In this document: positions 39,420-48,494 of the stretch, piece by piece
Layout: every line of letters begins with the position of its first letter
How positions within the stretch are numbered: position 1 is the stretch's first letter
DNA from: Eremothecium cymbalariae DBVPG#7215
Taxonomy: Eukaryota; Ascomycota; Saccharomycetes; Saccharomycetales; Saccharomycetaceae
Direction: 5' to 3'
Assembly (NCBI RefSeq): GCF_000235365.1
Contig: NC_016449.1
Span: forward strand, 310,001 to 374,000
Length of the DNA: 64,000 bases
The notes under the pieces: generated by a model
Database searches by the model: none
Told to the model about the DNA's origin: nothing
What the model saw: only the letters and a program-made list of their open reading frames with translations
Program-made: the position numbers and the translations under genes

Positions 39420-40459
39420 GACCGGTTTTACGTTGTTATATCCTGTTGAACTAACTGGAATATGCAGTAGTATAAAGATGAAGAGACATCTCGCAGAAAT
39501 CCGCAAAAAAAAGATGAGCTTACAGAGATGTCCTCCAAGAAACAGCGATGGAACTTGATAAAATAATAACAATCCCCATTCTTGAGCAGTTGCTGGGTGC
39601 AACAAGACTTTATGGAAAGATAGGGGTTCCTTATCTGAGACCCAGAGACCGTTAAAAAGCGATATTGTAGCGGTCAGCGCCACCACTAATTTAAAGATCA
39701 AGGTCCTCGAGCATTTCGCAGTAAAGGGAACGTTGAGATTCGAACAAAAAGAAATTATGAGTAATCCTAAAACGTTTAAATAGTATTACTTTATTTCTGG
39801 GACAATATTAATCAGACGCGAGATTTTATTTCAATATCGACCCTTTCTGCAAAAGGGCTGGCATCATTTAGCGAAGTTAACTTGTCGAACGTTGAAACGC
39901 ACATATCCAATTATGGCGCATCATAGCTTGCACAGATACTGATTTACTGACATTTGGGTATGCGCATCCCGTTTTACCTACAAAGAATGAAGTCAAAACC
40001 TCTTGCTGTTCCCCAAGTTGCGATGGGGCAGATAGAGGCCCCTCTAATCACAATTGATTTTATATTATTGATAATAAATAAATATATAGTATGAAATTTG
40101 GTTAATCCTCTTAAATATATACGGCGCTGCGCTGCGCGCGCGTGTGTGTGTATAGTCCCCCACGGTCCTCCAGCTAGCAGTGTAAATATGGCACCAACTT
40201 AGGTAATAATTGGCGCTAGCATGGTTATATACCCAGAAAGTCGAGGTTTCATGAATGTGGTGCCTTTTTTGACTTGTGTTTTTTGTAGTTCTTGGCTATT
40301 ACAATGATATTTTATCCGTGGAACATATAAAATATAGCGTTTTTATTAGGAGAGAACAGACGGCCTAGTATTTAACAAATTCTCCTCCAAACCCATCTTG
40401 GAAGTCTTAAGGTTTTCTTTTGAAACAAAATATGGCTGCAATAACTATGAGTCCGCATA
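39420..40459. other. Intergenic region upstream of the YPL068C-like gene
   Basis: About 1 kb. It includes the open but dubious N-terminal extension (39420-39701), AT-rich DNA with ATAATAAATAAATATATAG near 40070, a GC/GT simple-sequence run (GCGCTGCGCTGCGCGCGCGT into GTGTGTGT, 40126-40150) and a TAGTCCCCCAC box (40153-40163). The last is repeated at 40766. No convincing gene. Confidence 0.5.
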
Positions 40460-40732
40460 TCAAATCCATCTTGCAAATACAGCTCTAGGGTTAGGTCTGC
40501 TTTTTAGCATACACATCTCCTCTGGAGTTTGGTTGTAAGTTTCGTGATAGGAAAGCAGAAACGGTAGCGTAAAACCTAACGTTAGGTAAAACCCATAAAT
40601 CAGTGATGCGTTGTTAAACTTTGAGAAAGATGATGGCTGCGAGAAGTGTCTTGATGCTGATTTTGTTCTAAGTAGTAGTTTGTGTATCATTATATCGGTA
40701 TTGTAACTGGTAGTACTCAGTTGAATCTTCAT
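40460..40732 (-). CDS. Small mitochondrial inner-membrane protein, Cox8/COX7C-like
   Basis: 90 residues; an alternative start at codon 15 (40690) gives MIHKLLLRTKSASRHFSQP, a textbook mitochondrial presequence. One membrane helix follows: SLIYGFYLTLGFTLPFLLSY. The presequence, a short linker, the G-F-x3-G-F-x-x-P-F helix and the small size recall cytochrome oxidase subunit VIII (S. cerevisiae Cox8, 78 residues). The C-terminal 20 residues do not resemble Cox8 as I know it. COX8 is not in this neighbourhood in S. cerevisiae. Two CCCCAC boxes of Mig1 type flank the gene, which would fit glucose repression of a respiratory gene. The identification is tentative; it could be another small mitochondrial membrane protein. 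Confidence 0.5.
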   Translation of the reverse strand: MKIQLSTTSYNTDIMIHKLLLRTKSASRHFSQPSSFSKFNNASLIYGFYLTLGFTLPFLLSYHETYNQTPEEMCMLKSRPNPRAVFARWI

Positions 40733-41851
40733 TAATTATTTTTTGTTGTCTGTCAAACAAAGCTGTAGTCCCCCACAGTGGTTCTTATGTATACTATTAT
40801 ATTGTAGAGATGTTTAGCAGTATAATGGTGTGTGTGTTGCGCTGGTTTTAGTCTTGTGACGCCTTCACTATATCGCCTTGGCTATACGCTATATATAGTG
40901 TATATACCGTTTATATACCAAAAACCCTAATGTGAAAATAAACATACAACCTTACTTCTCTTACACCTCCACTGCCTCGCCGATGTCATTCTCTACATTA
41001 TATAACTCAATACTTATCCGAATTTACATATACATCATACATTATGGCCCCAACTGCGGTTTGTCCCTGATAGAAATTATCCTTTGTGGCCTGAATCCGC
41101 TTAGGACAGCCATGCATATCTTGCTAAATGATCACACCACAATTTAAAATTCCATCAAACCATACTAAATGCTATCCATCCCGAGACTGCCTATGTGGTG
41201 TGGTTGTTCGTTTAACGACAAGACTACTTAAACCATCTTTCGTCTACGGAACGACAGGGGAACCCGTTTTGATTTCCTCTACAAGGCTTTCTCAGTTAAA
41301 ATATCCATATAATCACTACGTATATAATGATGTCATCATGTTCTACAATCCTGAACGGAACGTGCTGATATATCATAGGCAGCAGTGTTGGATTCCCCCT
41401 CTGGAGGGAGTCTTCGAAGTGCCTGGCTGCTTTTCGGTAGGCCTATACTTCTTGCTCAGCCGTTGCTGGACATCCTGTCGTGTACAGATATAAATATGTG
41501 GTGTATGCGCAGGGCGCAGTTTTGACATGTACAGCACGGAGTTGGGTCTTACCTATATTGTGCGGGAACGGGCGAGCAAAGGCTGCTACTGTATAGTTAT
41601 AGGAAGTGGATTGCTGTATAGATGGAGACAAAAAAGGATGGCAGATCCGCGTCAGGTATGGGATTAAAAGGGGAACAATAGGAGCCATAAAAGGACCCAT
41701 TTTACGCGTTTGTTTACATTTGGTATACGATGTGCCGCAGTTCCTGGTGATCATCACTGCATAGCCATTTTGAGGCTGGCTGGAAGTGGTGTGGGGGGCG
41801 GCAGCCTTGCTTCCGAGAAGACGGTAAAACACGGGATATGGGCGGTGGTGG

Positions 41852-41869
41852 TCATGTGATTGTCACGTG
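41852..41869 (+). promoter_or_regulatory. Two Cbf1-like E-box sites
   Basis: TCATGTGA (41852-41859) and GTCACGTG (41862-41869, full RTCACRTG) lie side by side. The second fits Cbf1. No CDEII/CDEIII follows, so this is not a centromere. Confidence 0.5.
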
Positions 41870-41900
41870 GTGTTTTTTGGTTTTTTCAAAAGGGTAATTT

Positions 41901-41939
41901 CCCCTTTTGGCATAGTAAATTTGGATTTTCCCAAAGGGG
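41901..41939 (+). promoter_or_regulatory. MCM7: Pair of Mcm1-like boxes upstream of MCM7
   Basis: CCCCTTTTGG (41901-41910) and CCCAAAGGGG (41930-41939); the second fits CCYAAANNGG. S. cerevisiae CDC47/MCM7 is expressed at M/G1 through Mcm1-containing early cell-cycle boxes, so the pair is a plausible equivalent. Confidence 0.45.
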
Positions 41940-42236
41940 ATATTTTCTTTTTTTTCATCTTTTTTCCAGATTCCTGGTGGGATCGTAGTTTTAACTGTTT
42001 TTAAGCACCACAACACACAGTCTCTTTCTTTCTCTTTTGTATTATATAGAGAAGATGAAAAGCCTACGTGGGTTTGTTGAGAGGCATTAGGAAAGAGCTG
42101 TTAATTGGGTTTCTATTTGTATTTTAGGTTAAGTGGGATAGTTTGTTTTTGTTTCGGTGGTTCAATTTTTCTTTTGATTTTTTTTGTTGTGATTGGAGGG
42201 TTTTTACTGAAGGTGATATATACAATAAGAAGCAGT

Positions 42237-44678
42237 ATGAGTACGGCATTGCCAAGTATTCAATTAGGTGTCGATTATGGGAGTGTTGCAGATGAGATAG
42301 AAGACTTTTTAGTTCATTATAAGGAGGTTGAGGTAGATGGTAATGGAATGGTGGTGGAAGATGATTATATGGGGGAAGATGGGGTTGGGACAGGGCCTAA
42401 ATACTTGAGTTTGCTGCAAGATATTGCGAACCGAGATTTGAGCACACTTTACATTGAAATTGATGATGTGGAGGCTTACCAGCAGCAGAAGATGGTTGGT
42501 GGCAGCGAGCAGGGTTTGAGACGGAGTCTGTCTCAGCTTATTATGGAGAATGCGCATAGATATACAGAGTTATTTTCTAGGGTGATTGATAAGTTGTTGC
42601 CGCCGCCAACGCGGGAGTTTGATTACAAGGATGATGTGCTTGATGTTATTTTACATCAGCGGCAGCTGAGGAATGAGAGACAGCTTAACGAACGGAGGGT
42701 TGAGCTGGAGCGGATGGGGGACGATAGTTTAGGCGTGAATTTAAACGAGTTGGCGCGTCAAAGTGGCGAGGATCAGGAAGATTTGTTTCCTGCGATGCTG
42801 ACTCGACGGTATACTGTGTACTTCAAGCCTTCGACTGCTAAGAAATTGAGGGCCAATTATGGGCCGTTTAGCGTCAGGGAAACCAAGGGATCGCATTTGG
42901 GGAAGTTGATAACGGTTCGTGGTATTATAACCAGGGTTTCGGATGTTAAGCCAGCTGTGGAGGTTAGTGCATATAGTTGTGATCAGTGTGGTGCGGAAGT
43001 GTTCCAGGAAGTTAATAAACGTACGTTCACTCCATTTTTGGAATGCCAGTCGAAACAATGCCAACAGAACCAGACCAAGGGTCAGTTATTTATGTCGACA
43101 AGGGCATCGAAATTCAGCGCGTTTCAAGAATGTAAGATTCAGGAGATGTCACATCAGGTACCTATTGGCCATATCCCGAGAACTTTAACGATTCATGTTA
43201 CGGGTCCCTTAGTAAGGTCCATGGTTCCTGGTGATGTCGTCGACGTCACTGGTATATACCTACCGTCTCCTTACACTGGGTTCAAGGCTTTGAAGGCGGG
43301 ACTTTTGACTGAAACGTATCTCAGGACGCAGTATGTCCATCAACATAAGAAGAAATTTTCCTCATTTGAAATCACCCCTGAGATTGAGCAACGTGTAATG
43401 GAGATTGTATCACAAGGTGATGTATACAACAGATTAGCGAAATCTATTGCCCCAGAAATATACGGCAATTTAGATGTTAAGAAGGCTTTACTATTGCTGC
43501 TGGTTGGTGGTGTTGAAAAACAAGTGGGCGATGGTATGAAGATCAGAGGGGATATTAATATCTGTCTGATGGGCGACCCTGGCGTTGCTAAGTCCCAACT
43601 GTTGAAAACAATTTGTAAAATATCCCCGAGGGGTGTTTATACAACGGGTAAAGGTTCTTCTGGTGTTGGTCTGACGGCAGCCGTGATGAAAGATCCTGTT
43701 ACAGACGAAATGGTGCTGGAAGGAGGTGCATTAGTACTGTCTGACAATGGTATATGCTGTATCGATGAATTTGACAAGATGGATGAAAGCGATAGAACAG
43801 CTATTCATGAAGTTATGGAACAGCAAACGATTTCGATCTCCAAAGCAGGGATAAACACAACTTTGAATGCAAGGGCTTCCATCTTGGCAGCTGCCAACCC
43901 GCTATACGGTAGGTATAATCCGCGGTTATCGCCGTTAGAAAATATTAATCTACCTGCTGCCCTATTGTCCAGATTTGATGTTATGTTTCTGCTACTAGAT
44001 ATACCAAATAGAGAATCAGATCAGAGATTGGCTGAACATGTTTCCTTCGTCCATATGCACAACAAACAACCGGACCTGGACTTTGAACCTATCGACCCCG
44101 CTAGAATGAGGGAATTTATCGCTTATGCCAAGACAAAGAGACCTACTATGACTCAAGAAGTGAATGAGCGCGTTGTTCAGTCCTACATTCGAATGAGGCA
44201 AGATTCAAAAAACGTGACTGATACCAGACACCAGTTTGGCCAGGCAACTCCCAGAACTTTATTGGCAACTATTAGAATCTCACAAGCCCTCGCAAAATTA
44301 CGATTCAGCGATCAAGTAGAAATTGATGATGTCGAAGAGGCTTTAAGACTGGTCCAGGTTTCAAAGGAATCTCTGTACCACGATAACCAGACAAAACTTG
44401 ATGACGAAACGCCTACAACCAAGATTTTTACCATCATCAAAAAACTTGCAACGGAAGGTGAAAGCTTTAACAAATCTTTATCTATGGATACAATTAGTAA
44501 GACCGTAAGATCCAGGGGTTTCACTCAACAACAGCTAGACACCTGTATTGAAGAATACACTTACTTAAATATTTGGTACAAATTAGAAGAAGAAAACATC
44601 CTGACGTTTGTTGATGGAAGTGAAGACGACGTACCTGTATCCCAACAAACTCGAGACTCTATCATGACAGAGGCTTAG
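42237..44678 (+). CDS. MCM7: Mcm7/Cdc47, replicative helicase subunit
   Basis: 813 residues from ATG 42237 (S. cerevisiae 845), starting MSTALPSIQLGVDYG, which aligns with the known start. The zinc finger is at about 245-280 (SCDQCGAEVFQ, then LECQSKQCQQ). The AAA+ MCM box has Walker A GDPGVAKSQLL (about 446), Walker B GICCIDEFDKMDESDR (about 505-520), arginine finger LLSRFD (about 577), and a C-terminal winged-helix region after TTKIFTIIKKL. It is part of the MCM2-7 ring loaded at origins by ORC-Cdc6-Cdt1; the second key factor of that reaction in this window is ORC1. By hand count, bases 42241-42420 have 62 G and 15 C. Confidence 0.98.
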   Translation: MSTALPSIQLGVDYGSVADEIEDFLVHYKEVEVDGNGMVVEDDYMGEDGVGTGPKYLSLLQDIANRDLSTLYIEIDDVEAYQQQKMVGGSEQGLRRSLSQLIMENAHRYTELFSRVIDKLLPPPTREFDYKDDVLDVILHQRQLRNERQLNERRVELERMGDDSLGVNLNELARQSGEDQEDLFPAMLTRRYTVYFKPSTAKKLRANYGPFSVRETKGSHLGKLITVRGIITRVSDVKPAVEVSAYSCDQCGAEVFQEVNKRTFTPFLECQSKQCQQNQTKGQLFMSTRASKFSAFQECKIQEMSHQVPIGHIPRTLTIHVTGPLVRSMVPGDVVDVTGIYLPSPYTGFKALKAGLLTETYLRTQYVHQHKKKFSSFEITPEIEQRVMEIVSQGDVYNRLAKSIAPEIYGNLDVKKALLLLLVGGVEKQVGDGMKIRGDINICLMGDPGVAKSQLLKTICKISPRGVYTTGKGSSGVGLTAAVMKDPVTDEMVLEGGALVLSDNGICCIDEFDKMDESDRTAIHEVMEQQTISISKAGINTTLNARASILAAANPLYGRYNPRLSPLENINLPAALLSRFDVMFLLLDIPNRESDQRLAEHVSFVHMHNKQPDLDFEPIDPARMREFIAYAKTKRPTMTQEVNERVVQSYIRMRQDSKNVTDTRHQFGQATPRTLLATIRISQALAKLRFSDQVEIDDVEEALRLVQVSKESLYHDNQTKLDDETPTTKIFTIIKKLATEGESFNKSLSMDTISKTVRSRGFTQQQLDTCIEEYTYLNIWYKLEEENILTFVDGSEDDVPVSQQTRDSIMTEA

Positions 44679-45138
44679 ATCTGCTAAAGTAATGACTTTT
44701 TCTCTCTGTTTTACGTACAGTAATAAGACATATAAACCGGTCCTACTGGTATAATTAGTATTCATTTTTTAAACCTCAAATACCTCCTACACTTTCCTTT
44801 ACAACGTCCGTTCCCAGTCCCATTTTTAAAGTTGTGAAATCCCGATCTTAAAAGTTATAACAAAAACCCATCAAAGCCTAACACACTTCAACACAAACGT
44901 AACAAGCACACAAGCACACACCATGGATATAGCCAAAGTTCATGAGTCTTTCATCCTGCAAAACTCTGCTGCGGTTTAATATGTAAAAACCTCATCATTG
45001 TCTGGCGTAGCCTTGTTTCTTATTTTAGTCATCTGTAGATGTCATATAGCACGGAATCGATAGTTAAAAGACTAATGTGTGGGACAACGCCGCACTTTGA
45101 CGTTCCATCTAACATCATCAAAGTCTTTAAACAAGACG
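44679..45138. promoter_or_regulatory. RGL1 upstream region with short upstream ORFs
   Basis: 460 bases. ATG ORFs at 44923 (18 codons) and at 45075 (out of frame, running past the RGL1 start) could be upstream ORFs if the mRNA leader is long. I looked for an intron joining them to RGL1 but found no donor and TACTAAC pair. Confidence 0.4.
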
Positions 45139-46467
45139 ATGCCTTGTCCAGTTATATCGCTCAAACCGAGTTATAATTCAATAACTAGAGGTTGTCCTGG
45201 AATTTATGAGACGCTTCCTCGTATTGAATGTGAGCTTCGAATCCGGTCTAATGATGGGAGACCAATTTTTATTGAAAGAATAGAAGTTATGTTGAAAACG
45301 ACTGAAGTCTTGAATAGTACCGGGCCCTCTTTTACTTCTAAGCCTAAGTTGGAGAAAGAGACAATCCATTATAAGAAGAATATTAAACTTTCTCACAAAA
45401 AAATTATTGGTATTGACATACCGCTGACGATAGGTTTGCCTGATGATATCAAGGAAACAAATTACAATAAGTTTGGTTACACCTTCACCTGCATTACCTG
45501 TGTTGTGCTATATCGCTGCAGTCCATATAAAAGTTCGGGGAGTGATTCAGCTCCTCTTTCTGAATCCTTTAAGTCTATGGTCCATGTTGAGCGGTATAAT
45601 TTACTTGCGTCTTCGGAACTCTCTCCACCTTTGAAAAGAACTGTCACTTCTGCAGACAAAAAATTCCAAGTTAGCTATAGTATCAAGAATCCATGCCTTG
45701 CGACAGAAGATGTGCTGGAAGTGGAAGTCGAGTTGTTTCCCAACCTGGTTCACAGCCATCGGGAGTCGTATTCTCAAAAAATCTTCAACAAAAAGGTAAA
45801 ACTTAAAAGTATCGTGCTTGAATTCAAAGAATTTTTAGAAGTGTACGAGTCTCACATGGATGGTAGAGACCACACTCTTCAAACTGATTATACTCCATAC
45901 AATACTATTATCGGGGAATCTGGTGTAAATCTGAAGACCCAGTTGGATATCAGCACAAAAAATTCCTTATTCAAGGAGTTTGAGAAATCAATGAATGAGC
46001 CCACTGTAATGTATCAAGTGCCTCATCATGAACAAAATCTAGAGTCACCTATTCCAGAAACGGTTATCATAAAGAGCAAAAATAAAAACCTCCGGGAATT
46101 CCAATACCACCGTTCCATCTCGAGTAGAGGCAAATTGTTTTCGGTAACCCATGGTTTAGTCATCAAATTTAAAATCAGCCATGGTAAAGATTTTGAGGTA
46201 TACCAACCGTTGGATATCACAGCTTGGCCAAAATCTTCAACTGCTCTAATAGAACAGTTTATAGCAAATGAACGAGAAGTCGCTAATCGTGCTAAGAGTT
46301 TTTACGATGCTTTTGGTGGTATAAGGAGGAATAAAGTCACAGGGATTGTAGAATATCCTCCTTTACCACCTGTTGTTTACGCAGCCGACATAGAAACTAT
46401 GGAGCATCTTGGAGTTATATATACTAAGGATTTAAAATACTTACAAAGGATCCCTATAATTGAGTAA
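45139..46467 (+). CDS. RGL1: Rgl1-like arrestin-fold protein
   Basis: 442 residues from ATG 45139, starting MPCPVISLKPSYNSITRG; 20 further codons upstream are open, beginning with GTG. The first ~150 residues read like the N-lobe of an arrestin fold (IECELRIRSNDGRPIFIERI, then GIDIPLTIGLPDD and FTCITCVVLYRC). A second lobe with FQVSYSIKNPC and VEVELFPN follows. There is no PY motif except a possible PPLPPVVY near the end. S. cerevisiae Rgl1 (YPL066W, 479 residues) modulates Rho1 signalling with Tus1. The order next to VPS28 (YPL065W) is the same, and the name rests on this plus length. Confidence 0.78.
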   Translation: MPCPVISLKPSYNSITRGCPGIYETLPRIECELRIRSNDGRPIFIERIEVMLKTTEVLNSTGPSFTSKPKLEKETIHYKKNIKLSHKKIIGIDIPLTIGLPDDIKETNYNKFGYTFTCITCVVLYRCSPYKSSGSDSAPLSESFKSMVHVERYNLLASSELSPPLKRTVTSADKKFQVSYSIKNPCLATEDVLEVEVELFPNLVHSHRESYSQKIFNKKVKLKSIVLEFKEFLEVYESHMDGRDHTLQTDYTPYNTIIGESGVNLKTQLDISTKNSLFKEFEKSMNEPTVMYQVPHHEQNLESPIPETVIIKSKNKNLREFQYHRSISSRGKLFSVTHGLVIKFKISHGKDFEVYQPLDITAWPKSSTALIEQFIANEREVANRAKSFYDAFGGIRRNKVTGIVEYPPLPPVVYAADIETMEHLGVIYTKDLKYLQRIPIIE

Positions 46468-46630
46468 TCTGCCTAATTTTATGTAGTGTAAATTTTTAAC
46501 GTAATATCATGGTTTTGCATATCAATTTTCATGTCATTTAATCGGACATACCAAAATTTAAAAAAATGCGTGCGTGAACGACTTTGTTCGCACCAACTCC
46601 TTTAACGCTACTCGGAATGAGAGGGTTTAT

Positions 46631-47377
46631 ATGGCAAGCTCCTTTGATATGGATTTCAGAGCACCAGTGAATTTCTATAGATCCGAGGGCAGTACTCGGC
46701 CGTTCGATCCAAAGCTGTTTGAGGAAGTGTTATTGTTTGAATCAGGGACAGCGTCACAGCAACGTGAAACAGTTGAAACACTAGCGGAGATATATTCAAT
46801 TATAATTGCACTCGACCAGGTAGAGAAGTCATATTTAAGGGATGGTATAAGCAGTCAAGATTATACAAATACTGTAAACAAGCTTCTGGCACAGTATAAG
46901 ACCTATCTAACAAACAGTGAAAATGTTGAGAAAGAATTTGGGGATTTACAAAAATTTAAAGAGAGATGGAACTTAAGTGCGTCAAACGCGATTACAAGGA
47001 TTGAAAGAGGAATTCCTGTCACTGTGGAACATGGGATTCAAGATGTTTCGGGGGCTAGCAATGGCGCCGCTGCTGTCTCCAATTCTAGATTTAGTGCGAA
47101 GGCCGTTGCTGAAGCTACAGGTAACTTCATTACGGTAATGGACGCTCTCAAGTTGAACTATAAAGCTAAGGACCAGCTACATCCATTGATGTCGGAATTA
47201 TTATTAAGCATCAACAGAGTTAGCGCTCAAGATTTTGAACATAGGGCGAAACTAGTGGAATGGATTGTTGAGATCAATAAAATGAAGGTAAATGAACAGA
47301 TTAGCGACGAAAAGGTAAGGGAATTTCTCTTCGATCTGGACAGTGCTTACAAAGCGTTTTACGCTTTATTAGGATAA
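46631..47377 (+). CDS. VPS28: Vps28, ESCRT-I subunit
   Basis: 248 residues from ATG 46631 (S. cerevisiae 242). The frame is open to 46574, but only with non-ATG starts. The N-terminal helical core that binds Vps23/Vps37 includes ETLAEIYSIIIALDQVEKSY. The C-terminal four-helix domain (about 155-248), which binds ESCRT-II Vps36, includes AKAVAEATGNFITVMDALKL and KDQLHPLMSELLLSINRV. It sorts ubiquitinated membrane proteins into multivesicular bodies. Its stop and the CWC27 stop are 16 bases apart (convergent). Confidence 0.97.
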   Translation: MASSFDMDFRAPVNFYRSEGSTRPFDPKLFEEVLLFESGTASQQRETVETLAEIYSIIIALDQVEKSYLRDGISSQDYTNTVNKLLAQYKTYLTNSENVEKEFGDLQKFKERWNLSASNAITRIERGIPVTVEHGIQDVSGASNGAAAVSNSRFSAKAVAEATGNFITVMDALKLNYKAKDQLHPLMSELLLSINRVSAQDFEHRAKLVEWIVEINKMKVNEQISDEKVREFLFDLDSAYKAFYALLG

Positions 47378-47393
47378 CCCATATAAATTCCAA

Positions 47394-48257
47394 TTAATAT
47401 AATGGGTTCATGCCATCCTTGAATTTTGTTTGAAAACTGTTCAAAAATGACAACGTGCTTCTTTCACGCTCCGTCATCTCTATATCATCAACGACAGATG
47501 AACCTGTGCTACGGTAACTATCGGACATATTTTCCAGCTCCATCTCCGGAATAGACCCAGTTTTATCGCTGTGTTCCTCCACAATCTCCTTCTCCAGAGG
47601 AGCTACCTGAAAATTCCCATCGCTCGCCAACACATCATGCGCCGCCCTGATTTTAATATTATTCGTGTTGCTTTCAGAATCCTCATCTTCTTCTTCATCC
47701 TCATAAGTTAGTTGAATTTTCGATCCAATCTTCCTCTTTTTTGTAGCTTTAGGGGGTGTTTTGTCATGCGATTCCCTCTTCGAGACTGGAGTTGCCAAAT
47801 CATTAAAATATGGTACAGTAATATCTATCGTATCAATCGTAGCAGGATACAGAAACTTTTCCCCATCCTCCTCTAACTCCCCTTGAGATATCCCCAGTAA
47901 CGTGTAGAATGAGTTTCCTACCAACGTTCCGAACAGTACAGCGTCATCGTTTAAACTTGGCTGTTCCTCAAGAGTAAAGAAAAGCACGCCATTACCTGGC
48001 ATTATCCCTAGTAATCCCCGCCTATTAAACCGCAACCTACCGTTATATTCTTTGGCACATTTAAAAGTTGAAAAGCCCACCTGGATCAAACTGCTCCCCA
48101 GTTTAGAAAACGCTTTGCCCTTCCAAAGACCATTACCAGCTGACTCAAGAAACCTCTTGGTCGTGACAGCACACTCCCTTGCCCATAACTCCACCTCTAA
48201 ATCACCTTTGGTAGTGTGAAAAACACATTTAGCACTCGTACTCGGTTCACTAGACAT
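47394..48257 (-). CDS. CWC27: Cwc27, cyclophilin-like spliceosome protein
   Basis: 287 residues (S. cerevisiae 301). A cyclophilin fold covers about 8-165 (KCVFHTTKGDLEVELWAREC, GLLGIMPGNGVLFFTL, DAVLFGTLVGNSFYTLL). The catalytic Arg and the F-M-Q block of active prolyl isomerases are not present: the position after FSKLGSSLIQVGF is changed. It is therefore probably a binding module only, as reported for the Cwc27 family. A Lys/Glu-rich tail includes PPKATKKRKIGSK (likely NLS) and EDEEEDEDSES. It associates with Cwc22 and the Cef1/Prp19 spliceosome. Matches YPL064C by position. Confidence 0.92.
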   Translation of the reverse strand: MSSEPSTSAKCVFHTTKGDLEVELWARECAVTTKRFLESAGNGLWKGKAFSKLGSSLIQVGFSTFKCAKEYNGRLRFNRRGLLGIMPGNGVLFFTLEEQPSLNDDAVLFGTLVGNSFYTLLGISQGELEEDGEKFLYPATIDTIDITVPYFNDLATPVSKRESHDKTPPKATKKRKIGSKIQLTYEDEEEDEDSESNTNNIKIRAAHDVLASDGNFQVAPLEKEIVEEHSDKTGSIPEMELENMSDSYRSTGSSVVDDIEMTERERSTLSFLNSFQTKFKDGMNPLY

Positions 48258-48494
48258 ATTAATGACTGCTGAGAACGTACAATCGTAAATAACTGCTGTA
48301 TATCCCAGTTCTAATTTGAAGTGATGATCTTATTTTTAGCCAGGGTAACTAACGATGATAAAATTTTTTGAAAAGTTCGCGATGTTAGCCAACCTTCATT
48401 AAGGTGTTATTGGCCAACTGAATCAAGAGTAGTTTCAAAAAACATTCAATAATAAGTGGCGACTCATCTTTAGTGAGAGATTTTCTTATTCCAA

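Larger units (their letters stand above)
40733..42236. promoter_or_regulatory. Long intergenic region upstream of MCM7
   Basis: About 1.5 kb with no convincing gene. It holds TATA-like CTATATATAG at about 40889 and two unrecognised ORFs (41128-41493 +, 121 codons; 41443-41832 -, 129 codons). Nearer MCM7 it holds CACGTG-type sites (41852-41869), Mcm1-like boxes (41901-41939) and T-rich DNA. The MCM7 frame is open from 42105, but its first 44 codons are hydrophobic and unlike MCM proteins. HTC1 (YPL067C), expected near here, was not found. Confidence 0.5.

Noticed and set aside
39420..39701. 94-codon N-terminal extension of the YPL068C-like protein
   Set aside because: It is hydrophobic and irregular and precedes a better Met with a basic nuclear-type start. 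It probably is AT-rich leader DNA open by chance.
40060..40095. ARS consensus in the AT-rich DNA near 40 kb
   Set aside because: TTTTATATTATTG and neighbours match the S. cerevisiae 11-base core only partly. Origin sequences differ between yeast genera, so sequence alone cannot support the call.
41852..41960. Possible centromere from a CDEI-like GTCACGTG
   Set aside because: No 80-160 base A/T-only CDEII follows and no CCGAA-type CDEIII is present. The sites fit Cbf1 in an MCM7-side promoter.
44923..45176. First exon of RGL1 upstream (ATG at 44923 or 45075)
   Set aside because: No donor and branch-site pair joins these to RGL1. They are at most upstream ORFs.
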